Assembly: GCF_002440555.1 (NCBI RefSeq)
Contig: NZ_DJUR01000020.1
Coordinates: 1 to 64,000, forward strand
Source of the DNA: Aerococcus sp. UBA6277
GTDB taxonomy: Bacteria; Bacillota; Bacilli; Lactobacillales; Aerococcaceae
Direction: 5' to 3'
Length of the DNA: 64,000 nt
The notes beneath the pieces are model-generated. The model was not told where the DNA came from, made no database searches, and saw nothing but the letters and a program-made list of their open reading frames with translations. Positions 27,323-37,510 of the stretch are shown piece after piece. How positions within the stretch are numbered: the stretch's first letter is position 1; each line of letters starts with the position of its first letter. A program made the position numbers and the translations under genes.

Positions 27323-28249
27323 ATGACAAAGGTAACCGTGAAAGACTTAGTCGAAAAATTTGATTTTGAGGTTCTTTGTGGTGAAGATTATCTAGACCGC
27401 GAGATCATTACCAGTGATATTTCGAGACCTGGTTTGGAAATTACCGGCTATTTTAACTACTATCCATCAGAGCGTGTGCAATTATTTGGACGTGCTGAGC
27501 ATACGTATTTGTCTAGAATGACTTCAGACGAGCGGCTATTGATTATGCGCCGTTTATCAAGGGAAGACACGCCATTCTTCATCTTCTCACGAGGCTTGCA
27601 ACCTGAATATGAAGTGATTCAAGCAGCTAAAGAAAATCATATTCCCGTATTGAGTTCAACTACGACAACAACTCGTTTATCTAGTAACTTAACGGAGATG
27701 TTGCATGCCCGTCTAGCTGAACGGGTCTCTAAACACGGGGTATTCGTGGATGTATATGGGCTAGGTATTATGATTACTGGCCATTCTGGTGTAGGTAAAT
27801 CAGAAACCGCTTTAGAACTTGTGAAAGGTGGTCACCGCCTGGTTGCTGACGACCGGGTTGACTTCTATCAGCGCGACGATACCACCATCATGGGCGAAGC
27901 CCCTGAAATTCTACGGAATGTGATGGAAATTCGCGGACTTGGGATTATCGATGTGATGACACTTTACGGGGCGGGTGCAGTCCGTAAAGAGCAACAGTTA
28001 AACCTGATTATCGACTTGAAAGACTTGAAGAAGGATGCGAAGTTTGACCGCCTGGGTACTGCGGAAGAGCGTGAACAAATTTTAGAGGTGGCGATTCCTA
28101 AAATTACCATTCCTGTCCAAACTGGGCGGAACATTTCAAGTATTATCGAGGTAGCAGCTATCAACTTTAGAGCCAAATCAATGGGATTTGACGCTGCACA
28201 AATGTTTAACGATCGTTTAACGAAACTTATCGACAAAAATAAATTATAA
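27323..28249 (+). CDS. hprK: HPr kinase/phosphorylase
   Basis: This 308-residue enzyme phosphorylates Ser46 of HPr and also removes that phosphate. It is the sensor step of CcpA catabolite control. The N-terminal domain covers about 1-125. Walker A is GHSGVGKSE near 153. The signature EIRGLGIIDV and the MTLYGAGAVR segment follow. It is directly relevant to the cre sites before the fatty-acid genes in this window. AAGGAAACC precedes the ATG, and lgt follows after 73 bp. Confidence 0.96.
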   Translation: MTKVTVKDLVEKFDFEVLCGEDYLDREIITSDISRPGLEITGYFNYYPSERVQLFGRAEHTYLSRMTSDERLLIMRRLSREDTPFFIFSRGLQPEYEVIQAAKENHIPVLSSTTTTTRLSSNLTEMLHARLAERVSKHGVFVDVYGLGIMITGHSGVGKSETALELVKGGHRLVADDRVDFYQRDDTTIMGEAPEILRNVMEIRGLGIIDVMTLYGAGAVRKEQQLNLIIDLKDLKKDAKFDRLGTAEEREQILEVAIPKITIPVQTGRNISSIIEVAAINFRAKSMGFDAAQMFNDRLTKLIDKNKL

Positions 28250-28322
28250 AAGCCCTATACTGTGACAATAAATAGTAAAAGGGATGAACAACTGCCATTA
28301 ACAATAGGAGAGAAACAACAAA

Positions 28323-29165
28323 ATGATGAATATAGCTGCAATAGATCCAGTCGCTTTTGACATATTTGGCTGGCCAATCCGTTGGTACGGGATTTTTATC
28401 GGGGTTGCTATTTTACTAGCCCTTACATTTGCTTCAAGAGATTTTCGTCGTAAGGGTTGGGATGAAGAATTTATTTTAGACGCAGCTGTATGGACCATTC
28501 TAATCGGTTTTATCGGCGCGCGCGTCTACTACGTCCTATTTGAATTAGACTACTACCTACAAAATCCAGGCGAAATCCTACAAATTTGGAACGGTGGGAT
28601 TGCCATTTATGGTGGTGTGATCGCCGGAGGTTTAACCCTATACTTCTACGCTAAATCGAAGAAAATGGATCCTTTATTTGTAACGGATACGGTAGCACCT
28701 TACCTATTACTAGCGCAAGCCATCGGTCGTTGGGGTAACTTCGTTAACCAAGAAGCCCACGGTGGGGAAGTGACTTTAGAATTCCTACAAGATACCTTGC
28801 ATTTACCACAATTTATCGTAGACGGGATGCACATCGACGGGGCTTACTACCATCCAACTTTCCTTTACGAATCAGTCTGGAATATCCTTGGGGTTGCCGT
28901 CCTATTATTCGTACGTTCACGTAATAAAACCTTGCGTATTGGCGACACCACCTTACTTTATCTGATTTGGTATTCATTTGGCCGCTTCTTCATCGAAGGG
29001 TTGCGGACAGACAGTTTGTGGTGGGGACCATTCCGTGTCAGCCAAGTATTAGCCGCCGTCTTATTCATCGGCGCATTATTGATTTTTGCTGCACGCCGCA
29101 TCAACGACAAATATTATGAATACTACTCTGAACACAACGGTCCGGCTTACAAATCAAGTAAATAG
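28323..29165 (+). CDS. lgt: Prolipoprotein diacylglyceryl transferase
   Basis: This roughly 280-residue membrane enzyme transfers diacylglycerol to the lipobox cysteine of lipoproteins such as PstS. It has seven predicted membrane spans. The signature GRWGNFVNQEAHGG lies near residue 138, and the early IRWYG motif is present. Two adjacent ATGs (28323 and 28326) are possible starts; AGGAGAG upstream serves either. Confidence 0.95.
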   Translation: MMNIAAIDPVAFDIFGWPIRWYGIFIGVAILLALTFASRDFRRKGWDEEFILDAAVWTILIGFIGARVYYVLFELDYYLQNPGEILQIWNGGIAIYGGVIAGGLTLYFYAKSKKMDPLFVTDTVAPYLLLAQAIGRWGNFVNQEAHGGEVTLEFLQDTLHLPQFIVDGMHIDGAYYHPTFLYESVWNILGVAVLLFVRSRNKTLRIGDTTLLYLIWYSFGRFFIEGLRTDSLWWGPFRVSQVLAAVLFIGALLIFAARRINDKYYEYYSEHNGPAYKSSK

Positions 29166-29197
29166 AAATTATGTCAATAGATTGGAGAAGTGATGAC

Positions 29198-30250
29198 GTG
29201 ACGTCCAAAAATATTGCCGTACTAGGCGCTGGTTCATGGGGAACAGCACTTGCCATGGTCCTTGCAGAAAATGGCCATCAGGTGACCTTGTGGACCCATA
29301 ATCCAGACCAGGCCCGTGAGATTCAAACCACTGGGAAAAATGACCATTATTTACCTGATCTAGTGTTGCCGAAGAATATCATTGCAACAAACGATATGGC
29401 CAAAGCCTTGGACCAGGCAGACTTAATCAACTTCGTCGTGCCCACCAAGGCCATACGGCAGGTAGCAAGCCAGGTGGTTGCTATTTTGCAGGAGAAAAAT
29501 GTGCATGAATTACCAGTCATAATGCACGCGGCTAAGGGATTAGAGCAGGGCACTCACTTGCGGATTTCTGAGATTTTAACGGAAGTCTTCCAGCCAATCG
29601 CCCAAGCACGGGTGGTGGTATTATCCGGACCAAGTCATGCAGAAGAGGTGGTCAAACATGATATTACGGCCATAACAGCGGCTTCAATTGATGACGAGGC
29701 CTGCCACTTAGTCCAAGAAGTATTCATGAATGACTACTTTAGGGTTTATACCAATCCGGATATCATCGGAGTTGAACTGGCAGGATCATTGAAAAATATT
29801 ATCGCCTTAGGTGCAGGTGCCTTAGTAGGTGCAGGTTATGGGGACAATGCCAAGGCGGCTTTAATCAGCCGAGGGCTTGCTGAAATTACCCGGTTAGGAG
29901 TAGCTATGGGGGCTGATCCCTTAACCTTTATGGGCCTTTCAGCAGTCGGTGACTTGATCGTTACTGCCACCAGTGTCCACTCAAGAAACTGGCGGGCGGG
30001 TCAACAAGTTGGTCAAGGTCAAGCGGTTAAAGCTGTTGAAGACCATATGGGTATGGTTGTTGAAGGGTTTGCGACAGCTGTTTCAGCCTATGAATTGGCC
30101 CAACAAGAGGGCGTTGATATGCCGATTACCCAAGCAATTTACAAGGTGATTCAAGGTGAGGCTACTATTCAAGATGTGATTGCCACTTTAATGGCTAGAG
30201 AACGCAAAGGTGAATTGCAATTTGAAGATGACTTGAAGGATATTTTTTAA
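29198..30250 (+). CDS. gpsA: NAD(P)H-dependent glycerol-3-phosphate dehydrogenase
   Basis: This roughly 350-residue enzyme makes sn-glycerol-3-phosphate for phospholipid synthesis. The nucleotide-binding GAGSWGTALA lies at the start. Later motifs are SGPSHAEEV, the catalytic region AGSLKNIIALGAG, and GLSAVGDLIVT. I chose GTG at 29198, since TGGAGAAG lies upstream. An in-frame ATG at 29171 would add nine residues but has no ribosome site. It follows lgt closely and precedes galU. Confidence 0.93.
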   Translation: MTSKNIAVLGAGSWGTALAMVLAENGHQVTLWTHNPDQAREIQTTGKNDHYLPDLVLPKNIIATNDMAKALDQADLINFVVPTKAIRQVASQVVAILQEKNVHELPVIMHAAKGLEQGTHLRISEILTEVFQPIAQARVVVLSGPSHAEEVVKHDITAITAASIDDEACHLVQEVFMNDYFRVYTNPDIIGVELAGSLKNIIALGAGALVGAGYGDNAKAALISRGLAEITRLGVAMGADPLTFMGLSAVGDLIVTATSVHSRNWRAGQQVGQGQAVKAVEDHMGMVVEGFATAVSAYELAQQEGVDMPITQAIYKVIQGEATIQDVIATLMARERKGELQFEDDLKDIF

Positions 30251-30308
30251 GGGCACTTTGAGTTATAATGAAGTTAGAAAATTTAGTAGATAAATGGAGG
30301 ATTCATTC

Positions 30309-31181
30309 ATGGCGAAAGTAAGAAAAGCGATTATTCCTGCAGCAGGGCTAGGTACACGGTTCTTACCTGCAACAAAGGCAATGGCGAAAGAGATGTTGCC
30401 GATTGTTAATAAACCAACGATTCAATTTATCGTAGAAGAGGCCTTGGCTTCTGGGATTGAAGATATTCTAATTGTTACTGGAAAAAGTAAACGACCAATC
30501 GAAGACCACTTTGACTCAAATGTAGAGTTAGAGTCTAACTTGGCAGATAAGGGTCGCGATGACTTGCTTGAAATCATCGGGGAAACTGTCGGGTTAAACC
30601 TATTCTTCAAACGTCAATCTTATCCAAAAGGGTTAGGAGACGCGGTATTACAAGCAAAAGCCTTTGTTGGTGACGAGCCTTTTGTCGTAATGCTTGGGGA
30701 TGACTTGATGGTTGACGAAGTGCCATTAACGAAACAATTGATTGACGCTTATGATGTCACAAAAGCATCTAACATTGCGGTAATGCCTGTACCACATGAA
30801 GATACAGATAAATACGGGGTAATCGATCCTGAAGCGCAATTTTCTGAAAAAATCTATAATGTAAAACAATTCGTTGAAAAACCAAAACCAGAAGATGCGC
30901 CATCAAACTTGGCTATTATCGGTCGTTACTTGTTAACACCAGAAATATTTGACTTGTTGGAAACACAAGGTGAGGGTGCTGGTAACGAAATTCAATTAAC
31001 AGATGCCATTGACCGTTTAAATAAAACGCAACGCGTGTTTGCGTATGAGTTTACTGGTCGTCGTTATGATGTTGGGAATAAATTGGGCTACATGCAAACA
31101 AGCATTGAATACGGTCTTGAACAAGACGATATCAAAGAAGGTTTGAAAGAGTACTTACTATCCATTGAAGATGAACTTTAA
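30309..31181 (+). CDS. galU: UTP-glucose-1-phosphate uridylyltransferase
   Basis: This 290-residue nucleotidyltransferase makes UDP-glucose for wall and glycolipid synthesis. The N-terminal [24 protein letters not shown] is the nucleotide-binding signature, followed by MLGDDLM and [10 protein letters not shown]. The start at 30309 has GGAGG upstream. Phosphoglucomutase (32486-34213), which supplies glucose-1-phosphate, lies 1.3 kb away. Confidence 0.95.
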   Translation: MAKVRKAIIPAAGLGTRFLPATKAMAKEMLPIVNKPTIQFIVEEALASGIEDILIVTGKSKRPIEDHFDSNVELESNLADKGRDDLLEIIGETVGLNLFFKRQSYPKGLGDAVLQAKAFVGDEPFVVMLGDDLMVDEVPLTKQLIDAYDVTKASNIAVMPVPHEDTDKYGVIDPEAQFSEKIYNVKQFVEKPKPEDAPSNLAIIGRYLLTPEIFDLLETQGEGAGNEIQLTDAIDRLNKTQRVFAYEFTGRRYDVGNKLGYMQTSIEYGLEQDDIKEGLKEYLLSIEDEL

Positions 31182-31201
31182 TTCATTAGAGAATTTTTGT
31201 G

Positions 31202-31240
31202 AAAGGTTGTAATTAGCTTGAGCTAGTTACAACCTTTTTC
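31202..31240 (+). terminator. Terminator after galU
   Basis: AAAGGTTGTAA-TTAGC pairs with GCTAG-TTACAACCTTT, followed by a T-run. Confidence 0.85.
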
Positions 31241-31326
31241 CCTTAAATCGTGTTAGAATGGTAAGCGATGTTAAGAAAAGCAATTGATTATAAAAATGAA
31301 AAATTACAAGAAAGGATGTGTACAAT

Positions 31327-32265
31327 TTGGCAGAAGAAATTCAAAAATTTGATGTAGTTGTGGTTGGTGCAGGACCAGCAGGTATGACTGCTGCCTTATA
31401 CGCATCACGGGCTAACTTGTCTGTAGCATTATTAGAACGTGGAATCCCTGGGGGCGAATTGGTCAATACAGCGGATGTCGAAAACTACCCGGGCTTCAAA
31501 AACATTCAAGGACCAGACTTGGCCAATGAAATGTACGAAGGGGCAATGCAATTTGGTGTGGTCCACGAATTTGGGACGGTCACTAAAGTAACGCCGAATG
31601 AAGGAGCACATGTACTAGAAACAGATATGGGGAAAACTTACCAAGCTAAAGCAATCATTATCGCAACTGGTTCTGTTCACCGTAAATTAGGTGTACCAGG
31701 TGAAGACAAATACTCAGGTCGCGGTGTATCTTACTGTGCGGTTTGTGACGGGGCTTTCTTCCGGGATAAAGACCTTCGTGTAATCGGTGGGGGCGACTCA
31801 GCCGTTGAAGAGGGGACTTACTTAACACAATTTGGTAAAAACGTGAATATCGTTCACCGTCGTGACGAATTACGTGCTCAAAAAATCTTACAAGACCGTG
31901 CCATGTCTAACGATAAGGTTGATTTCACATGGGATACCGTTGTGAAGGAGATCAAAGGGGACGACATGAAAGTCACTGGTTTAGCCGTTGAAAACGTGAA
32001 AACTGGTGAAATCACAGACGTGGATACAGATGGTGTCTTCATTTATGTTGGTTTGATTCCAAATACCGAAGCATTTGCTGATTTAAACATCACAGATGAA
32101 GAAGGTTGGGTCATCACAAATGAAGATATGCAAACAAATATTCCTGGTATCTTCGCCATTGGAGACGTTCGTCAAAAGAAATTACGCCAAATTTCAACAG
32201 CAGTCGGTGACGGTGCCATTGGTGGTCAAGAAGCTTTCAATTACATTGAAGCACTAAACGACTAG
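31327..32265 (+). CDS. trxB: Thioredoxin reductase
   Basis: This 312-residue FAD/NADPH enzyme reduces thioredoxin. FAD-binding GAGPAGMTAALYA lies near residue 14. The redox pair CAVC is near 137. The NADPH fold has GGGDSAVEEGTYL, and GIFAIGDVR is near the C-terminus. I chose TTG at 31327 (AAAGGA about 11 nt upstream). A GTG three codons earlier overlaps the ribosome site. Confidence 0.95.
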   Translation: MAEEIQKFDVVVVGAGPAGMTAALYASRANLSVALLERGIPGGELVNTADVENYPGFKNIQGPDLANEMYEGAMQFGVVHEFGTVTKVTPNEGAHVLETDMGKTYQAKAIIIATGSVHRKLGVPGEDKYSGRGVSYCAVCDGAFFRDKDLRVIGGGDSAVEEGTYLTQFGKNVNIVHRRDELRAQKILQDRAMSNDKVDFTWDTVVKEIKGDDMKVTGLAVENVKTGEITDVDTDGVFIYVGLIPNTEAFADLNITDEEGWVITNEDMQTNIPGIFAIGDVRQKKLRQISTAVGDGAIGGQEAFNYIEALND

Positions 32266-32316
32266 TTATAAACATCATATAACACAGCTAAAGCAAGGAG
32301 AATGTGCGTTAGCTTG

Positions 32317-32347
32317 AAGGGGGTAGGCTTTGGTCTACCTCCTTTTT
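32317..32347 (+). terminator. Terminator after trxB
   Basis: GGGGGTAG pairs with CTACCTCC around GCTTTGGT, followed by TTTTT. Confidence 0.75.
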
Positions 32348-32485
32348 ATTGAAAAGGGACCAATCTTCGCTTAAGTTAGCAGCCTATATGAAATTACCAG
32401 TCAGCTTGTCTTTGATATATCTTTTTTCATAAAATTTGATACAATAAGATTAAGATGTTATCGCTTTTAAAACTAGGGAGGCTAT

Positions 32486-34213
32486 ATGATGAACTGGAAA
32501 GAAACTTACTTACAATGGCGTAATTTTGAGAACTTAGATGGTGCTTTGAAAGAGGATTTGGCGTCTATTGAAGCTGACGAAAAATTGCTTGAGGATGCTT
32601 TCTATCAACCATTGAGTTTTGGTACAGCTGGTATGCGCGGGATTTTAGGTGCCGGCATTAACCGGATGAATATTTATACCATTCGTCAAGCGACTGAAGG
32701 ATTGGCTAACTTACTAGAAGATTATGGTCAAGATGCGAAGGACCGTGGGGTTGCGATTGCTTACGATTCTCGTCATATGTCACCTGAATTTGCTATGGAA
32801 TCGGCGAAAACTTTGGGGGCACATGGAATTAAATCTTACGTATTTGAATCATTACGCCCAACGCCTGAATTGTCATTTGCAGTCCGTGAATTAAATGCCT
32901 TTGCGGGGATTATGATTACAGCTTCTCACAACCCGGCTGACTACAACGGTTTCAAGGTTTACGGGGAAGATGGTGGACAAATGCCACCAGTGGACGCGGA
33001 TGCTGTAACAGCTAACGTACGTGCGGTTGAAAACCCATTAACTGTTGAAGTGGGCGATGAAGCAGCGCTTAAAGCTGACGGGACAATTACCATTATTGGT
33101 GAAGAAATCGACCAAAAATACTTAGACAATATGAAGTCTGTTGTAGTAGACCAAGCTGTAATCGACGAGATGGCTGACCAAGTATCTATCGTTTATACAC
33201 CGCTACATGGTACTGGCCAAATGTTGGTGGAGCGGACTTTAGCTGACGCGGGGTTTACCAATGTCACCTATGTGGCTGAGCAAAAAGAACCGGATGCTGA
33301 TTTTTCAACGGTTAAATCACCAAACCCTGAAGAAGCGGGTGCTTTTGAAGTGGCTGAAAAGTACGGTAAGGACAATGACGCGGATATCTTAATCGCGACC
33401 GACCCGGATGCGGACCGTATGGGTGCAGCTGTGAAATTGCCAAACGGTGACTACCAAGTGATTACTGGTAACCAAATTGCTGCTTTAATGACGCATTATA
33501 TTTTAACCGCTAAGAAAAATACTGGTACATTACCTGATAACGGTGTGATTTTAAATTCAATTGTATCAAGTAAAATGCCAACAACGATTGCCAAATCATT
33601 TGGTGTTGAAACAGTTGAAGTATTAACTGGATTCAAATTTATTGCTGAAAAAATCAAAAACTATGAAGCTGACGGCAGCAAGACTTTCCTATTTGGTTTC
33701 GAAGAAAGTTACGGATACTTAGTGAAAGCCTTCGTTCGTGATAAAGATGCCGTTCAAGCGACTTTACTATTAGCTGAAGTAGCTGCCTTCTATAAGAAAC
33801 AAGGTAAAACAGCTTACGACGGCTTACAAGACTTGTTTGCTGAATACGGTACCTACCAAGAAAAAACAATTTCTGTAAGCTTACCAGGTCAAGAGGGTGC
33901 AGCGAAAATTGAAGCCATCCTAAATAATTTGCGTGGGGAAGGCTTAAGCGAGATTGCTGGCCAAGCAGTTGTTGAAACTGAAGACTACCTGCAGGACACG
34001 CGCCAATTTGCTGACGGTACCACTGAAGCCTTAGGCATGGACAAATCGAATGTATTGAAATACTATCTAGCAGATGAAACATGGATTGCCGTCAGACCAT
34101 CAGGTACTGAACCAAAAATTAAGTTCTATATTGGGGTGGTCGCTGATTCACTGGAAGCAACTCAAGCAAAAGTTAAGGCATATGAGGCAGCCTTAAACGA
34201 CTTAACGGCTTAA
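32486..34213 (+). CDS. pgcA: Phosphoglucomutase / phosphomannomutase (PgcA type)
   Basis: This 575-residue alpha-phosphohexomutase interconverts glucose-6- and glucose-1-phosphate. The active-site phosphoserine loop is ITASHNPADYNG near residue 146. The metal loop is DPDADRMG near 309. The sugar loop is GFEESYG near 405, and the phosphate-binding loop VRPSGTEPKIKFY is near 539. Two tandem ATGs are possible starts; the second (32489) is better spaced from GGGAGG. Confidence 0.94.
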   Translation: MMNWKETYLQWRNFENLDGALKEDLASIEADEKLLEDAFYQPLSFGTAGMRGILGAGINRMNIYTIRQATEGLANLLEDYGQDAKDRGVAIAYDSRHMSPEFAMESAKTLGAHGIKSYVFESLRPTPELSFAVRELNAFAGIMITASHNPADYNGFKVYGEDGGQMPPVDADAVTANVRAVENPLTVEVGDEAALKADGTITIIGEEIDQKYLDNMKSVVVDQAVIDEMADQVSIVYTPLHGTGQMLVERTLADAGFTNVTYVAEQKEPDADFSTVKSPNPEEAGAFEVAEKYGKDNDADILIATDPDADRMGAAVKLPNGDYQVITGNQIAALMTHYILTAKKNTGTLPDNGVILNSIVSSKMPTTIAKSFGVETVEVLTGFKFIAEKIKNYEADGSKTFLFGFEESYGYLVKAFVRDKDAVQATLLLAEVAAFYKKQGKTAYDGLQDLFAEYGTYQEKTISVSLPGQEGAAKIEAILNNLRGEGLSEIAGQAVVETEDYLQDTRQFADGTTEALGMDKSNVLKYYLADETWIAVRPSGTEPKIKFYIGVVADSLEATQAKVKAYEAALNDLTA

Positions 34214-34285
34214 GCGTTTGCTGTCTGGCAACTTTATCGACAAAAGGGCAACCTTGCATCTCCCCTTTAAGGAGGAAAAAACAAA

Positions 34286-35173
34286 TTGAATGATCAACTA
34301 AAATTAGTCATTATCACAGGTATGAGCGGTGCCGGTAAAACGGTCGCCCTACAAAGTTTTGAAGATATGGGTTACTACTGCGTGGATAATATGCCACCGT
34401 CACTATTACCTAAATTCTGGGAATTAATCAAAGAAACAGGTAAAATCAGTAAAATCTGTTTAGTGATTGATTTACGGTCACGTTCATTCTTTGATGAGTT
34501 ATTAACAGAGATTAATGGCATGGACAACACGAACACCATTGAAATGTCCGTATTATTCCTAGAAGCGGATGATCAGACTTTAGTGGCTCGTTATAAAGAA
34601 ACACGCCGTGCCCACCCACTTCAAAAAGATGGGGTGTCTGTCTTAGAAGCGATTCAAAAAGAAAAAACCTTATTAAATGATATTCGTAAGGAATCTACAG
34701 TGATTGATACGACTAACTTAACACCGCGTAAATTCCGCGAGTTATTGTTGACTGAATTCCAATCTGAAGATGAGGGAACTTTCACTGTTAATGTTATGTC
34801 ATTTGGATTCAAATATGGTTTGCCCATTGATTCAGATATCGTGATGGACGTCCGTTTCTTACCAAATCCGCATTATATCGATGAGCTACGCCCAATGACA
34901 GGGCTGGATGCACCAGTTTATGACTACGTCATGTCTCAACCAGAAACAGAGACTTTCTACCGTAAATTTACTGATTTATTAGATTTTGAATTACCTTTAT
35001 ATGAAAAAGAAGGGAAGTCTAGTCTGACGATCACTATCGGTTGTACAGGCGGTCAGCATCGGTCAATTGCCTTGACTGAACGTGTTGCTCACCATATCCA
35101 AGACCTAGGTTACCAGGTCAACATCATCCACCGTGATCGCACAAAAAGAAAAGAGTCGATGAACCTATCGTGA
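34286..35173 (+). CDS. rapZ: RapZ/YvcJ-type nucleotide-binding protein
   Basis: This 295-residue P-loop protein has Walker A GMSGAGKTVALQSFED near residue 12. The C-terminal domain carries FGFKYGLP, DVRFLPNPHYI and GCTGGQHRSI. B. subtilis YvcJ hydrolyses GTP and affects competence, and E. coli RapZ controls glmS RNA decay. It starts with TTG behind AAGGAGG and overlaps yvcK by 4 nt in a conserved rapZ-yvcK-whiA block. Confidence 0.94.
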   Translation: MNDQLKLVIITGMSGAGKTVALQSFEDMGYYCVDNMPPSLLPKFWELIKETGKISKICLVIDLRSRSFFDELLTEINGMDNTNTIEMSVLFLEADDQTLVARYKETRRAHPLQKDGVSVLEAIQKEKTLLNDIRKESTVIDTTNLTPRKFRELLLTEFQSEDEGTFTVNVMSFGFKYGLPIDSDIVMDVRFLPNPHYIDELRPMTGLDAPVYDYVMSQPETETFYRKFTDLLDFELPLYEKEGKSSLTITIGCTGGQHRSIALTERVAHHIQDLGYQVNIIHRDRTKRKESMNLS

Positions 35174-36201
35174 TAAATAAGAATCCACATCCGGGTAGAC
35201 GACCAAAGGTTGCGGTCATCGGAGGCGGAACGGGTCTTCCTATCTTGTTGGAAGGGCTAAAGAACGCTGATTGTAATGTCACAGCCATCGTCACAGTGGC
35301 TGATGATGGTGGGTCGAGTGGCTCTTTACGTAATGCAGTCAGTACAATTCCTCCAGGAGATATCCGTAATTGCCTAGTTGCACTATCGGACATGAAGAAA
35401 ATATATAAGGATGTATTTCAATACCGTTTTAGTGAAGAAGATAAAGAATTTTCTGGTCACGCGATTGGGAACTTAATCATTGCAGCCATTGCTGAAATGC
35501 GGGGTGATACCTTTGCCGCTATGCGTTTACTTTCTTATATGATGGAAGTGGATGGCAAGGTCTTGCCAGCTTGTGAGGAGGCGCTTGTTTTACAAGGGCA
35601 CTTTGCAGATGGGACTATGATTGAAGGGGAAACAGCTGTAGTAGCCTACCCTGACCAAATTCAAGAAGTGACTGTTCGCTTGGCCAATGACCGACCGCAA
35701 GTGGATGAGTTGGGTAATCCAATCACCAATCCGCGTGCTGGGCGCGAAGTGGTGTCAGAAATTATGCAGGCCGATATGGTTATTCTGGGACCGGGTTCTT
35801 TATACACGTCTATTTTGCCGAACGTGGCAATTGAGGAAATTCGAAACGCAATTGTTGACACGCCCGCTAAAGTTGTCTATATTTGTAATATCATGACACA
35901 ACTTGGCGAGACTGAGCATTTCTCAGATGCAGATCATGTACGTGTAATTAACGAACACTTAGGGGCTAAAGCAATAGACACGGTGCTATTGAATAAAACC
36001 CCAGTACCCTTTGAATATTTGGAGGGTGCCAGTGAGAAGGACTATTTAGTTCAAATCACGCAAGACCGTCAAGGCTTGGCAGACCAAAAATGTCAGGTGG
36101 TTGGCTGTGACTTTTTAAATCTTGAAAAGAGTGGGGTCTATCATAACCAAGATAAATTAGTGGGCGCTATTATGGATGTCATGAATGATCGCATAAAATA
36201 A
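35170..36201 (+). CDS. yvcK: YvcK/GlmR gluconeogenesis and cell-wall factor
   Basis: This 343-residue CofD-like protein has the N-terminal VIGGGTGLPILLEGLK, the DDGGSSGSLR loop, and GPGSLYTSI. The family binds UDP-sugars and helps direct carbon to peptidoglycan precursors. The GTG start overlaps the rapZ stop (GTGA), so it is translationally coupled. Confidence 0.94.
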   Translation: MINKNPHPGRRPKVAVIGGGTGLPILLEGLKNADCNVTAIVTVADDGGSSGSLRNAVSTIPPGDIRNCLVALSDMKKIYKDVFQYRFSEEDKEFSGHAIGNLIIAAIAEMRGDTFAAMRLLSYMMEVDGKVLPACEEALVLQGHFADGTMIEGETAVVAYPDQIQEVTVRLANDRPQVDELGNPITNPRAGREVVSEIMQADMVILGPGSLYTSILPNVAIEEIRNAIVDTPAKVVYICNIMTQLGETEHFSDADHVRVINEHLGAKAIDTVLLNKTPVPFEYLEGASEKDYLVQITQDRQGLADQKCQVVGCDFLNLEKSGVYHNQDKLVGAIMDVMNDRIK

Positions 36202-36225
36202 AGTGAATAAGAAAGAGGTGAGCTG

Positions 36226-37170
36226 GTGGCTTCATTTGCAGGAGATGTAAAGAAAGAACTCACTCAGCTAACAGTGGACTATGAGCACGCGCGTTCAGAG
36301 CTAGCAGCCATTTTACGTATGAATGGATCAATTTCTATTATGGATGGAAATTTAATCTTAAATGTACAGACAGAAAATGCCGCAATTGCACGACGAATCT
36401 ACTCACTGTTGAAGGAATTTTTTCATACCCACGGTGAGTTGGTTGTTCGGAAGAAAATGAAATTAAAAAAGAATAATATCTATATTGTGCGGGTGAAAGA
36501 CCGAGTTGAGGAGATTTTGAAGGATTTAGAAATTCTAGATAATTTGGTCATCAATCCAAATATTTCAGCCGAGATGATGGAAAATGAACAACGGAGTAGG
36601 TCATACTTGCGTGGGGCATTCTTGGCTGGTGGGTCAGTGAATAATCCAGAAAAATCAGCTTATCATTTAGAAATTTACTCAGTATATGAAGAGCATTGCG
36701 AAGACTTGGTGACGATGATGAACCAGTTTAATTTAAATGCGCGGTCAGTCGAACGTCGGTCTGGTTATATCGCCTATTTAAAAGGGTCAGAACAGATTGC
36801 TGACTTCTTAGCCCTAATCGGGGCCACTTCTTCTATGCTGAAGTTTGAAGATATTCGGATTGTTCGCGACATGCGGAATTCTGTCAATCGGATTGTCAAT
36901 TGTGAGAATGCCAACTTGAATAAGACGGTGACGGCAGCCTCCAAACAAGTTGAAAATATCGAATTAATTCAATCAACCGTTGGGATCGGTGAATTGCCTG
37001 AAAAATTACAAGAGATTGCCTTACTGCGGTTGGAAAACCCAGAGGCATCTATTAAAGAATTAGGGGAACTGGTTGACGGTGAACCGATTTCTAAATCAGG
37101 TGTCAACCACCGACTACGTAAGATTAACCAATACGCTGAGCAATTAAGAAATACAGCAATGACACAATAG
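36226..37170 (+). CDS. whiA: WhiA, DNA-binding cell division/sporulation-type regulator
   Basis: This 314-residue protein has an N-terminal LAGLIDADG-like region ([17 protein letters not shown] near 125) and a C-terminal helix-turn-helix ([19 protein letters not shown]). In non-sporulating Firmicutes WhiA affects division and chromosome segregation. It starts with GTG behind GAAAGAGGTGA and closes the rapZ-yvcK-whiA operon. Confidence 0.94.
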   Translation: MASFAGDVKKELTQLTVDYEHARSELAAILRMNGSISIMDGNLILNVQTENAAIARRIYSLLKEFFHTHGELVVRKKMKLKKNNIYIVRVKDRVEEILKDLEILDNLVINPNISAEMMENEQRSRSYLRGAFLAGGSVNNPEKSAYHLEIYSVYEEHCEDLVTMMNQFNLNARSVERRSGYIAYLKGSEQIADFLALIGATSSMLKFEDIRIVRDMRNSVNRIVNCENANLNKTVTAASKQVENIELIQSTVGIGELPEKLQEIALLRLENPEASIKELGELVDGEPISKSGVNHRLRKINQYAEQLRNTAMTQ

Positions 37171-37197
37171 AATAAATTTAGAAGAATAGATAGAATG

Positions 37198-37240
37198 AAG
37201 CGATTTGACAGTGGGTGACTGCTTGAAAATCGCTTTTTTT
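37198..37240 (+). terminator. Terminator of the rapZ-yvcK-whiA operon
   Basis: AAGCGATTT pairs with AAATCGCTT, followed by a long T-run. Confidence 0.8.
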
Positions 37241-37386
37241 GATTGCAATTTACGTGTATCCAATCAGTTGGTTATAGTAGGGGGCAAAATTCAGTATTGG
37301 TCATTTTTTTCCTTTGTATTACATAATATCGGCTAATCATTCAGCCAGACGATTGCTCAGGAGAAACGTTTAAAAAAATTTACGAT

Positions 37387-37432
37387 AAAAGCCTTGTGGG
37401 TGAACATAATCTTCACCCACAAGGCCTTTTCT
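37387..37432 (-). terminator. Strong bidirectional terminator between convergent genes
   Basis: GCCTTGTGGGTGAA and TTCACCCACAAGGC form a perfect 14-bp stem with a 7-nt loop. On the minus strand a TTTTAT tail follows, so it ends the DUF1772 gene, and it backs up the whiA terminator on the other strand. Nothing gene-like is seen in 37241-37386. Confidence 0.8.
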
Positions 37433-37510
37433 ATAGCTGATGCATGTGCAGGTGACCAGCTGGTACTAGAAGTGGTTTAGTGAATAATTAGTTGGTGGTA
37501 TCTCTAATTA

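Noticed and set aside
37297-37432. Possible small RNA: a weak promoter-like TTGGTC-17-TACATA followed by a strong terminator hairpin
   Set aside because: The promoter match is poor, and the hairpin is well explained as a bidirectional terminator between the convergent whiA and DUF1772 genes.
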